A DNA stretch of 6,487 nucleotides from Methylocapsa sp. (GTDB taxonomy: Bacteria > Pseudomonadota > Alphaproteobacteria > Rhizobiales > Beijerinckiaceae), in the NCBI GenBank assembly GCA_003162995.1, contig PLUZ01000180.1, positions 3,814-10,300 of the forward strand. Reading direction: 5' to 3'. The position numbers were made by a program, and so were the translations under genes. The notes beneath the pieces were generated by a model, which saw only the letters and a program-made list of their open reading frames with translations, did no database searches and was not told the origin of the DNA. Shown here one piece after another: positions 1-5,754 of the stretch (position 1 is the first letter of the stretch; the number at the start of each line of letters is the position of its first letter).

Positions 1-980
1 GGAATTGCCACCGCAATCGCATTTGCCGCACAGGCGCTTGCCACCGCGCGGACTGACTTAGGCGCCCCGATCCGCCTGGCGATCTCCGTATAGCTCGCCG
101 TGGACCCCGCGGGGATCTCCCGCAAAGCTTGCCAAACGCGTTGCTGAAAGCCCGTGCCGCGAATGTCGAGAGGCAAGTCGAGACCGAGCGCCGGCGCATC
201 AACGAAACCAACAACTTTGGCGACAAGTGACTCGAACCCCGCGTCGCGGCCAGTCAGCTTTGCGCGTGGAAAACGGTCTTGAAGGTCGCGCGCGAGGGCG
301 TCCGGGTCGTCGCCCATGAGGATGGCGCAGACGCCCTTTTCGCTTCTCGCCACGAGGATGGTGCCGAGGGAGCATTCCCCAATGGCGAAGGTGATCTCGA
401 TGTTTTTGCCACCGTCCCTGTAAGTGGCGGGAGTCATGCCTAGTATCGCATCTGCGGTTTCATAGAATCTCCCGCTGGAATTGAAACCTGCGTCATAGAG
501 CGCCGAGGTCACTGTTGCGCCGGGCTCGGCAAGTGCGTCCCTGACACGCTTGGCGCGATGCGCAACCGCATAGGCTCTCGGCGTCACGCCGGTGACGGAT
601 TTGAAGAGCCGGTGGAAATGAGAGGGGCTCACCCCTGCCCTGCCCGCCATCTCGTTGAGGCTTGGGATTTGCGGTGCGGTCTCAATGTTCCGGCAGATTT
701 CCGCGACCTTCGCGGCATGCCGCTCGGCGAAACTGGGCTCGTTTGGCTTGCATCGCTTGCAAGGGCGGAAGCCTGCCTGTTCGGCGTCCGCGCAGCTTGC
801 GTAAAAGCTGACGTTGTTTGGCTTGGCCGCGCGGGCGGCACAAGACGGCCGGCAATAAACGCCGGTCGTCTTCACCGCATAGTAAAAGTGACCGTCGAAG
901 TTGCGATCCCGCGCGACGATGGCCTGCCATCGCGGGTCCTGACCTGGCGGGACCTCGACGATATCCGGTGTGTTGAACAT
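1..980 (-). CDS. ada: Ada: DNA alkylation repair methyltransferase and transcriptional activator (3' end outside window)
   Basis: Ada repairs methylated DNA by moving methyl groups onto its own cysteines, and once methylated it activates adaptive-response genes. I translated the minus strand from the ATG at 980-978. The frame stays open to position 1, giving about 326 residues. The N-terminal zinc/methyl-phosphotriester domain has its four cysteines at C43, C47, C74 and C77 (VYCRPSC and FRPCKRCKP). C43 corresponds to the methyl-accepting C38 of E. coli Ada. An AraC-type helix-turn-helix region follows at about 88-180 (NEMAGRAGVSPSHFHRLFK, then VTPRAYAVAHRAKRVRDAL). The O6-methylguanine methyltransferase domain begins near 190 and includes GTGFQQRVWQALREIPAG and RAVASACAAN. 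The window ends at AVAI plus the first two bases of a proline codon, where the family continues with the PCHR active site, so the second catalytic cysteine cannot be seen. The start has only a weak GGA upstream. The visible part shows no frameshift. A probable Ada box lies upstream at 1055-1067. Confidence 0.95.
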   Translation of the reverse strand, partial: MFNTPDIVEVPPGQDPRWQAIVARDRNFDGHFYYAVKTTGVYCRPSCAARAAKPNNVSFYASCADAEQAGFRPCKRCKPNEPSFAERHAAKVAEICRNIETAPQIPSLNEMAGRAGVSPSHFHRLFKSVTGVTPRAYAVAHRAKRVRDALAEPGATVTSALYDAGFNSSGRFYETADAILGMTPATYRDGGKNIEITFAIGECSLGTILVARSEKGVCAILMGDDPDALARDLQDRFPRAKLTGRDAGFESLVAKVVGFVDAPALGLDLPLDIRGTGFQQRVWQALREIPAGSTASYTEIARRIGAPKSVRAVASACAANAIAVAI

Positions 981-1017
981 GGGATCCAAAGTCCATCGCC
1001 AATTTGATCTTGCGGCT

Positions 1018-1067
1018 TATTTAGTCCGTGACATAGGGCTCTACACTCCGGCTCTTGCTTTTAAATT
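1018..1067 (-). promoter_or_regulatory. Putative Ada-activated ada promoter (Ada box plus -10)
   Basis: On the minus strand, 1067-1055 reads AATTTAAAAGCAA. This fits the AAT-N6-GCAA pattern I recall for E. coli Ada boxes; the E. coli ada box is, from memory, AATTAAAGCGCAA. Downstream, 1023-1018 reads TAAATA, a fair -10 hexamer. The position 17 bases further upstream (1046-1041, GTGTAG) is a poor -35, as expected for a promoter that needs an activator. A transcription start near 1011 would put the box at about -44 to -56 and leave a leader of about 30 bases before the ada ATG at 980. The matches are seen in the sequence; the function is inferred. Confidence 0.45.
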
Positions 1068-1148
1068 CAGAATCGGCGGCTGGAATGATAAACGGGTTTC
1101 TTGCCTGATCCCCGGCCACGCCTGCAACTTTTTCCCCCGCGCGCCCGT

Positions 1149-1216
1149 AATTGCCGTTAGCGACACCGGGACGTGGAACCCGGGGTCTCGTTGTTTCACG
1201 CCGCCTAACGGCAATT
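1149..1216. repeat. Perfect 12-bp inverted repeat with nested hairpin upstream of the FAS1 gene
   Basis: AATTGCCGTTAG at 1149-1160 is exactly complementary to CTAACGGCAATT at 1205-1216, with 44 bases between. Inside lies a second stem: GACaCCGGG at 1162-1170 pairs with CCCGGgGTC at 1179-1187. That is eight pairs with one mismatch, around an 8-base loop (ACGTGGAA). The right arm ends 7 bases before the AGGAG ribosome-binding site of the FAS1 gene. The structure could be a structured mRNA leader, a pair of operator half-sites flanking a promoter, or a remnant of a small mobile repeat. No conserved riboswitch class is recognised. Confidence 0.7.
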
Positions 1217-1235
1217 GTCTAGCAGGAGAAATTTC

Positions 1236-1820
1236 ATGTCATCCTTTCGCAACAGCGCGTTTGCAGCCGCCATAACCCTTGCCGGGCTCGGCGGCACCGC
1301 ATTTTCCTCAGCTTTTGCCCCCGCGCTTGCGGAAATGACCGTGGAAGTCGGCGGCGCGCCGATGTATCCGTCGAAGACGATCATAGAAAACGCAGTCAAT
1401 TCGAAGGATCATACGACACTTGTCGCAGCCATCAAGGCGGCGGACCTCGTCGAAACCTTGCAAGGCGACGGGCCTTTCACGGTCTTCGCGCCGATGAACA
1501 AGGCCTTCGAGAAGCTTCCCAAGGGCACGCTCGAAACCTTGCTCAAGCCCGAAAACAAGCCGGCTCTGACCGCGGTTCTCACCTATCACGTGATCCCCGG
1601 CAAAATTTCCGCCGCCGATTTCGTCGCAGCAGTCAAGAATGGCGGTGGCAAGGCCACCTATAAGACAGTCGAGGGCGAGTCACTGACCGTGCAACAAGAC
1701 GGACGCAGACTCGAAATCAGCGACACCAAGGGCGATAAGGCTTTCGTGACGATCGCCGACGTCAACCAAAAGAACGGCGTCATTCATGTCGTCGATACGG
1801 TGCTTCTGCCGAAGAGCTGA
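1236..1820 (+). CDS. Secreted fasciclin (FAS1) domain protein
   Basis: This encodes a 194-residue exported protein with one FAS1 domain. Residues 1-32 form a Sec signal peptide: S-F-R near the start, a hydrophobic Ala/Leu/Gly stretch, and likely cleavage after APALA (A32|E33). The FAS1 landmarks are in order: the H1 box GPFTVFAPMNKAFEKLP at 79-95, the LTYHVIPGKIS block at 115-125, and the H2 box with GVIHVVDTVLLP at 181-192. Bacterial FAS1 proteins are usually linked to adhesion or cell-surface roles; rhizobial Nex18-like proteins belong to this group, and their biochemical function is unclear. The ATG at 1236 was chosen over an in-frame TTG at 1215 because AGGAG (1224-1228) sits 7 bases before it and the signal peptide begins there. 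It is the first gene of a three-gene run with a cytochrome b and a molybdopterin oxidoreductase, which suggests a role in the periplasm. The upstream inverted repeat may control it. Confidence 0.93.
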   Translation: MSSFRNSAFAAAITLAGLGGTAFSSAFAPALAEMTVEVGGAPMYPSKTIIENAVNSKDHTTLVAAIKAADLVETLQGDGPFTVFAPMNKAFEKLPKGTLETLLKPENKPALTAVLTYHVIPGKISAADFVAAVKNGGGKATYKTVEGESLTVQQDGRRLEISDTKGDKAFVTIADVNQKNGVIHVVDTVLLPKS

Positions 1821-1889
1821 TGTTCGCGCTGACCGGGCTTGGCCGTTCCACGCGTGGTGCGGACCGGGCCGCCTCGGGAGAACTTCGTC

Positions 1890-2522
1890 ATGCTAACGTC
1901 TTCCGCCGCCGTACCATCGCCTTCCGCGAGCGCCCGGCGCCCGCTCATTCACCCGCTGATCGTCCGCATCACGCATTGGATCAATGCCGGAGCGATCATC
2001 ATCATGATCATGAGCGGCTTGGAGATTCATAACGCCTATCCGACCCTGCCTTTCAAGGTGCCGCGCGCGATCACGCTCGGCGGCTGGCTCGGCGGCGCGA
2101 CGCAATGGCATTTCGCCGCGATGTGGGCGTTGATGATGAGCGGGCTCATCTATGTAACCTATGGCTTTATTTCAGGGCGATTCAAATGCAAGCTCTGGCC
2201 TATCTCGCCGCGCGAAGTCGTGGCCGATGTCGCGGCGGCGCTTTCGGGGCGGCTTTCGCACGAGGATCTGTCTGTCTATAATTCGGTTCAAAGGCTTCTT
2301 TATAGCGGGGTGATCCTAGCCGGCATTGTCGCGGTCCTGACGGGTCTTGCGATTTGGAAGCCGGTGCAGTTCCAAGCCCTCACCATGTTCTTCGGCGATT
2401 TCGACCGGGCGCGCATCATCCATTTTCTGGCGATGTGCGCGATCTTTCTGTTTCTCGTTCTTCATGTCGCGATGGCCTTGGCCGTGCCCAAGAGTCTCCG
2501 GGCAATGATCCGCGGCCGCTGA
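1890..2522 (+). CDS. Cytochrome b561/b6-type membrane electron carrier
   Basis: This encodes a 210-residue integral membrane protein of the bacterial cytochrome b561 / hydrogenase cytochrome b type. Four hydrophobic helices lie at about 31-47, 74-94, 138-156 and 176-198. Candidate haem-ligand histidines sit at helix ends: H21 and H29 (THW before helix 1), H74 (QWHF, helix 2), H178 (RIIHF) and H192 (LHVAMA, helix 4). Family members take electrons from quinol and hand them to a periplasmic partner. The gene begins 17 bases before the molybdopterin protein gene, which points to that protein as the partner. I chose the ATG at 1890, which has GGGAG (1876-1880) 9 bases upstream. A TTG at 1839 would add 17 residues rich in Arg and Pro with no clear role. 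It is not MsrQ: the ferric-reductase-like pattern of the usual MsrP partner is not apparent. Substrate and direction of electron flow are unknown. Confidence 0.88.
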   Translation: MLTSSAAVPSPSASARRPLIHPLIVRITHWINAGAIIIMIMSGLEIHNAYPTLPFKVPRAITLGGWLGGATQWHFAAMWALMMSGLIYVTYGFISGRFKCKLWPISPREVVADVAAALSGRLSHEDLSVYNSVQRLLYSGVILAGIVAVLTGLAIWKPVQFQALTMFFGDFDRARIIHFLAMCAIFLFLVLHVAMALAVPKSLRAMIRGR

Positions 2523-2538
2523 GATTTTGGGAGGAACC

Positions 2539-3312
2539 ATGTTCGCCAAATTCCGCACGCCCCACATAGATACCAGCGTGATCCTGAAGGAAGCGGCGCG
2601 CCGCCTTGATTCGCCGACCCGCAGAGTGTTTATGCGCAACGCAATCGGGCTTGGTTCACTGACGCTTCTCTCCGGCTGCGATGTCGTCGATGGCTTCTCC
2701 GCCGAGCGGATGCTCCAGAGCATGTCTGATTTCAACGACAGGGTGCAGGCCTTGTTGTTCGATCCAAACAAGCTCGCGCCCGAATATCCGGAAAGCGCGG
2801 TCACAAGGCCTTTCCCATTCAACGCATTTTATCCCGAGGACAAGGCCCCGGTAATTGATCCAGGAGATTTCCACCTCGACATTACGGGGCTCACCGAGAA
2901 CCAAAAGCCATGGACACTCGAAGAGCTGCATGCGCTGCCGAGGTTCACCCAGATCACGCGGCATATTTGCATCGAAGGATGGAGCGCGATCGGCAAATGG
3001 ACGGGCGTTCGCTTCTCGGATTTTTTGGCGCGGATCGGCGCCGATTTGAGCGCCATATATGTGACCTTCCGCTGTGACGACAATTATATCACAAGCATCG
3101 ACATGCCGACCGCGCTGCACCCGCAGACGCAACTCACATTCTGGTTCGATGGCGAGGTGCTTCCCCGCAAATATGGTTTCCCGATGAAGCTCAGAATCCC
3201 AACCAAGCTCGGCTTCAAAAATCCGAAGCACATCGGCGAGATCGAAATCGGCAATGATTTCAACGGCGGCTACTGGGAAACCTACGGCTACAATTGGTTC
3301 AGTGGGCTTTAA
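2539..3312 (+). CDS. MsrP/sulfite-oxidase-fold molybdopterin oxidoreductase, predicted Tat-exported lipoprotein
   Basis: This encodes a 257-residue protein of the sulfite oxidase/YedY (MsrP) superfamily. The molybdenum-binding cysteine is C144 in RHICIEGWS, matching the RHYCVEAWS block of MsrP. Further family marks are WTLEEL near 125-130, GKWTGVRFSDFL at 152-163, RIPTKLGFKNPKHIGEIE and the C-terminal GYNWFSG. The N-terminus has a long n-region like that of YedY, then a twin-arginine motif (TRRVFMR, R28-R29) and a hydrophobic stretch ending in LLSGC. That lipobox predicts lipidation at C47. The enzyme should therefore fold with its cofactor in the cytoplasm, cross by Tat and stay membrane-anchored. 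MsrP reduces methionine sulfoxide in periplasmic proteins; other relatives oxidise sulfite, so the substrate is left open. The start is ATG 2539, with GGGAGG at 2529-2534. A TTG at 2527 is in frame but overlaps the ribosome-binding site. It is the last gene of the run, and the partner cytochrome b is immediately upstream. Confidence 0.9.
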   Translation: MFAKFRTPHIDTSVILKEAARRLDSPTRRVFMRNAIGLGSLTLLSGCDVVDGFSAERMLQSMSDFNDRVQALLFDPNKLAPEYPESAVTRPFPFNAFYPEDKAPVIDPGDFHLDITGLTENQKPWTLEELHALPRFTQITRHICIEGWSAIGKWTGVRFSDFLARIGADLSAIYVTFRCDDNYITSIDMPTALHPQTQLTFWFDGEVLPRKYGFPMKLRIPTKLGFKNPKHIGEIEIGNDFNGGYWETYGYNWFSGL

Positions 3313-3335
3313 CGCAAACTGGTTCCGCCGATGCT

Positions 3336-3372
3336 AGACCATGATCATTTCAAGATGAATCGTTCATGGTCT
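3336..3372. repeat. Palindromic intergenic element in the convergent gap
   Basis: AGACCATGA (3336-3344) pairs perfectly with TCATGGTCT (3364-3372). Directly inside, TCAT (3345-3348) can pair with ATGA (3355-3358), leaving a five-base bulge (3359-3363), so the whole forms a bulged 13-pair stem. It lies between the molybdopterin gene (stop at 3312) and the CLC gene (stop at 3397), which converge here. It may help end transcription from both sides, but neither side has an adjacent T-run. The wording resembles repeated intergenic palindromes I remember from Rhizobiales genomes; that is a recollection, not a search result. Confidence 0.55.
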
Positions 3373-3396
3373 CTAACTATTTGTTGTGTCGCGTGA

Positions 3397-5085
3397 TCAA
3401 CCTTTTTTTCCGAACACTGTGCGTGCTTTCAGCGCGTCGTAGATCGGCGGCTCGCGAAGCATCGTGGCAACCGCCATCGCCGAGAAACAAGCGGCCAGCA
3501 TCGGCAGGAGCAGCTGAGAGCTCTCCGTCATCTCGGTGACGAGGATCATTCCGGTGAGCGGCGCCCGCACGACAGCGGTGAATATGGCCGCCATGCCCAC
3601 CACCGCGAAGGCAACCGCATGGGAGGTGGGGTCCGCCATGTCGGGGTGGACCAGCCCGCCAAAGATAAAACCCATTTGCGCTCCGAGGACCAGAAGCGGC
3701 GCGAACAGACCACCCGGCGTTCCAGCGGCGTAGGAGGCCGCGCCCAAAAAGAGGCGAAGCAGATAGATTAAAGGGAGAAGTGCAAGTACCTCGGTGCCGT
3801 CGAGCGCGCGCTGGGTGAGCGTGTCGCCGCCCCCGACTAGGCCCGGCGCAAACCATGCGAGCGCTCCGACCGCCGCCCCAACCAGCGCGGCACGAACTTC
3901 CACCGGCCAGTGCGCGAGGCGGTCGGCAATCGCGAGGGCGCCGAGAAGCACGTGATTATAGACGACGCCAAGCAGTCCGGCGATGACGCCCAACCCTATG
4001 CATAAAAGATTGTCGCCAAGTTCCGGAGTGGCGACCTTCGTCACGATAAAGTCCGGAGCCGGACCGGTGAGGAGCCGGGCCACCACGATGGCGCTGCCGG
4101 AAGCGCCGAGCGCGGCAACGGCGTCACGCGTGTCGAATTTCTTGATGAGTTCCTCCAGCACAAAAGCGGAGCCCGCCAGCGGCGCATTGAACGCGGCGGC
4201 TAGACCGGCGCCGCCGCCAGCAGCAAGCAGCGACCGGCAGTCGGTGGCGTTGCGTCCAAAGGTCTTGCCGACCAAGTCCGCGAGAGTCGCACCCATTTGG
4301 ACACAAGGCCCCTCGCGGCCGAGTGCGAAGCCAGCGCCAATCGCCAGCAGGCCGCCAATGAATTTGACCGGCAGCAGGACCAATGGGGCCGGCGGCAACT
4401 CGCCGTTGATGACGGCCTCCACGTGAGGAATGCCGCTGCCGGCTGCATTCGCGCTGAAACGCCGCACAAGCCACGCGCTGAAGGCCGCAGCCACCGCCGC
4501 GCCCGCGATCAAGAGGCTACAACCAAGGAGCGGCTCGCCGTGCCACATGACGGGCAGGGAAATTCGAAAACGATCGACCGTTTCCAGCGCCCGCCGGAAA
4601 AGCCCGCAGATTAGCCCCGTGCCCGCTCCGGCAATGCCGGAAACCACGGCCAGCTGGAACAAGCCTGGGCCAATGAAAATCCTCGACGCCGGTTGAATAT
4701 AGGACCCTATCCACCCAAATCGCGCCGTGACTGGGGCGGCGTCGCCCGGCCAGCTCTCGCCGATTTCATACGGATCGTGGCGGCTGGTAGCGGTAAAGTC
4801 CGGTTCAATGACAAGATCGCTCGGACCTCCGATCATCATGAGATGATCGACGTTGTCGCGGCGAATGACGAGAAGCTGGCGCCTCCTGTCGAGCGCAAAG
4901 GACTTGACTATGCCAAGGCGTTCCGCATTGCCATGTCCCCCGCCTCTTGCCGGCACGCGAAGCCGGCGCAGAAATGCGCGGCGAAAGATCAACAGGAGAA
5001 GATGCGCCCCGGCGAGGAAGGCTATTGCCGCGACGGCATATGTCAGCGTTTCGCTTTGGAAAAACGCATCACTCATGGCCTGCAT
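3397..5085 (-). CDS. CLC-family chloride/proton antiporter with FliO-like N-terminal domain
   Basis: This encodes 562 residues, about 90 more than E. coli ClcA (473). The CLC core runs from about 136 to 555 and holds all selectivity-filter motifs: GSGIP (216-220), GREGP with gating glutamate E258, GGLFAP (458-463), and Y549 in PPIYDAL, matching ClcA Y445. FNAPLAG is followed by FVLEEL, so E312 matches the internal proton-path glutamate E203. These residues point to a Cl-/H+ exchanger in the inner membrane rather than a passive channel. No C-terminal CBS domains are present. Residues 1-96 are not CLC. A membrane helix (14-34) is followed by a basic stretch and RLGIVKSFALDRRRQ...IRRDNVDHLMMIGGPSDLVIEP, the pattern of alphaproteobacterial FliO-like proteins. 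No ATG lies between residue 85 and the CLC core, so a fusion is the simplest reading. ATG 5085 is the start; M4 (5076) is an alternative, and neither has a strong ribosome-binding site. The start overlaps the stop of a 38-codon ORF (TGATG). Confidence 0.92.
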   Translation of the reverse strand: MQAMSDAFFQSETLTYAVAAIAFLAGAHLLLLIFRRAFLRRLRVPARGGGHGNAERLGIVKSFALDRRRQLLVIRRDNVDHLMMIGGPSDLVIEPDFTATSRHDPYEIGESWPGDAAPVTARFGWIGSYIQPASRIFIGPGLFQLAVVSGIAGAGTGLICGLFRRALETVDRFRISLPVMWHGEPLLGCSLLIAGAAVAAAFSAWLVRRFSANAAGSGIPHVEAVINGELPPAPLVLLPVKFIGGLLAIGAGFALGREGPCVQMGATLADLVGKTFGRNATDCRSLLAAGGGAGLAAAFNAPLAGSAFVLEELIKKFDTRDAVAALGASGSAIVVARLLTGPAPDFIVTKVATPELGDNLLCIGLGVIAGLLGVVYNHVLLGALAIADRLAHWPVEVRAALVGAAVGALAWFAPGLVGGGDTLTQRALDGTEVLALLPLIYLLRLFLGAASYAAGTPGGLFAPLLVLGAQMGFIFGGLVHPDMADPTSHAVAFAVVGMAAIFTAVVRAPLTGMILVTEMTESSQLLLPMLAACFSAMAVATMLREPPIYDALKARTVFGKKG

Positions 5086-5168
5086 CAGGGCGGCTCACTC
5101 GGCAAAATGCGCAACGCGCTTTCGTAGTCTATCGCGTTCCAGCGCACCATGCGCAAGGAGGTCAGCGG

Positions 5169-5190
5169 AAAAGAACCCGGCCTGGGTTCT
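5169..5190 (-). terminator. Candidate terminator after the sigma/anti-sigma pair
   Basis: AGAACCC (5172-5178) and GGGTTCT (5184-5190) form a 7-bp stem with a 5-base loop. On the minus strand the stem is followed by three more T's, so the end reads TTCTTTT. It sits 22 bases after the anti-sigma stop at 5212 and before the CLC start at 5085. That would separate the two genes, or attenuate read-through into CLC. The T-run is short, so termination may be partial. Confidence 0.4.
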
Positions 5191-5211
5191 ATCGTGGGCA
5201 TAAAACCTAGG

Positions 5212-5754
5212 CTAAAACGGCGTCGAGAGATACAGAAGGCAGCCTGACACCGTCGTCGCCGGGGGATGCAAACTGCCTTTCGCGGCAAAGTGGAAATCGC
5301 CAGGCAATAATTTCAAACCGCCCATCACGAAATCGCCTTCAAGGACAAGACATTCCTCATGGCCCTGTTCATGGAGGTGCGACTCATAGGTTGCACCGGG
5401 CAAAGCGCGCACGAGAATCGAGCGCCGCTTGGCGATGGGATCCTCAAAAAGCACCGTGTAAGTCACGCCCGGCGCCATCTCGGACCAATTGCCGGAGCCT
5501 GCCCGCAGCGTCAGCGTGCCTGGAACTTCTCCAGCACCCGCATCGATACCGGCAACGATCCGTTCGAAAATTTCTTGCGGCGGATGCTCAATCCCGGCAG
5601 CGAGATCCAGGGCGGCAAAATTGTCTTGCCAAAGCTTGACTCTGGTTTGCAAGGCCTGTTCGCCGGCAAGCCTCGTCTCGATCGCCGCACGCGCGGCCCC
5701 GCGTGCGATGCCCAGCACATAAGCGGCGGCGGTCAGGTCAAGATCCTCGGACAT
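5212..5754 (-). CDS. Cupin anti-sigma factor, ChrR-like C-terminus with RskA-like N-terminus
   Basis: This encodes a 180-residue soluble protein that probably binds and inhibits the ECF sigma factor encoded just upstream. Its ATG (5754-5752) shares one base with the sigma stop codon (TAATG), so translation is likely coupled. Residues 8-50 (AAYVLGIARGAARAAIETRL, then a WQDNFAALD block) look like the N-terminal sigma-binding helices of RskA-type anti-sigma factors. The HxxxCxxC zinc motif of ChrR-type proteins is absent. Residues about 95-178 form a cupin. Motif 1 is complete: G120-X5-H126-X-H128-X4-E133-X6-G140. H155 (PGDFH) or H163 (GSLH) can be the fourth metal ligand. No membrane helix is seen. 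In ChrR the cupin senses singlet oxygen and related stress to release sigma; the signal here is unknown. A longer frame from 5886 only overlaps the sigma gene and was rejected. Confidence 0.85.
   Translation of the reverse strand: MSEDLDLTAAAYVLGIARGAARAAIETRLAGEQALQTRVKLWQDNFAALDLAAGIEHPPQEIFERIVAGIDAGAGEVPGTLTLRAGSGNWSEMAPGVTYTVLFEDPIAKRRSILVRALPGATYESHLHEQGHEECLVLEGDFVMGGLKLLPGDFHFAAKGSLHPPATTVSGCLLYLSTPF

Noticed and set aside
558..1007. A plus-strand ORF of 149 codons
   Set aside because: It lies opposite ada, whose frame is open across the whole stretch and carries clear family motifs; the plus-strand translation resembles nothing.
1106..1111. TGATCC, resembling the -35 of Rhodobacter RpoE (ChrR-controlled) promoters, upstream of FAS1
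   Set aside because: No matching TA-type -10 element lies 16-19 bases downstream (the region is TTTTTCCCCC), and the sigma upstream region lacks a similar site.
1175..1179. GGAAC, resembling the -35 of EcfG-type general stress promoters
   Set aside because: No CGTT lies at 16-17 bases; the only CGTT is 9 bases away.
1820..2032. A plus-strand ORF starting in the TGATG at the FAS1 stop
   Set aside because: It is an out-of-frame shadow of the cytochrome b gene, with Arg/His-rich, low-complexity translation and no ribosome-binding site.
3336..3372. The palindrome as a classical Rho-independent terminator
   Set aside because: No T-run follows the stem on either strand; the TTTTTTT on the plus strand is about 30 bases further on.
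3397..5085. The CLC gene as a fluoride-specific (CLC-F) transporter
   Set aside because: The GSGIP, GREGP and GGLFAP motifs and Y549 are those of Cl-/H+ exchangers, and no fluoride riboswitch is apparent upstream.
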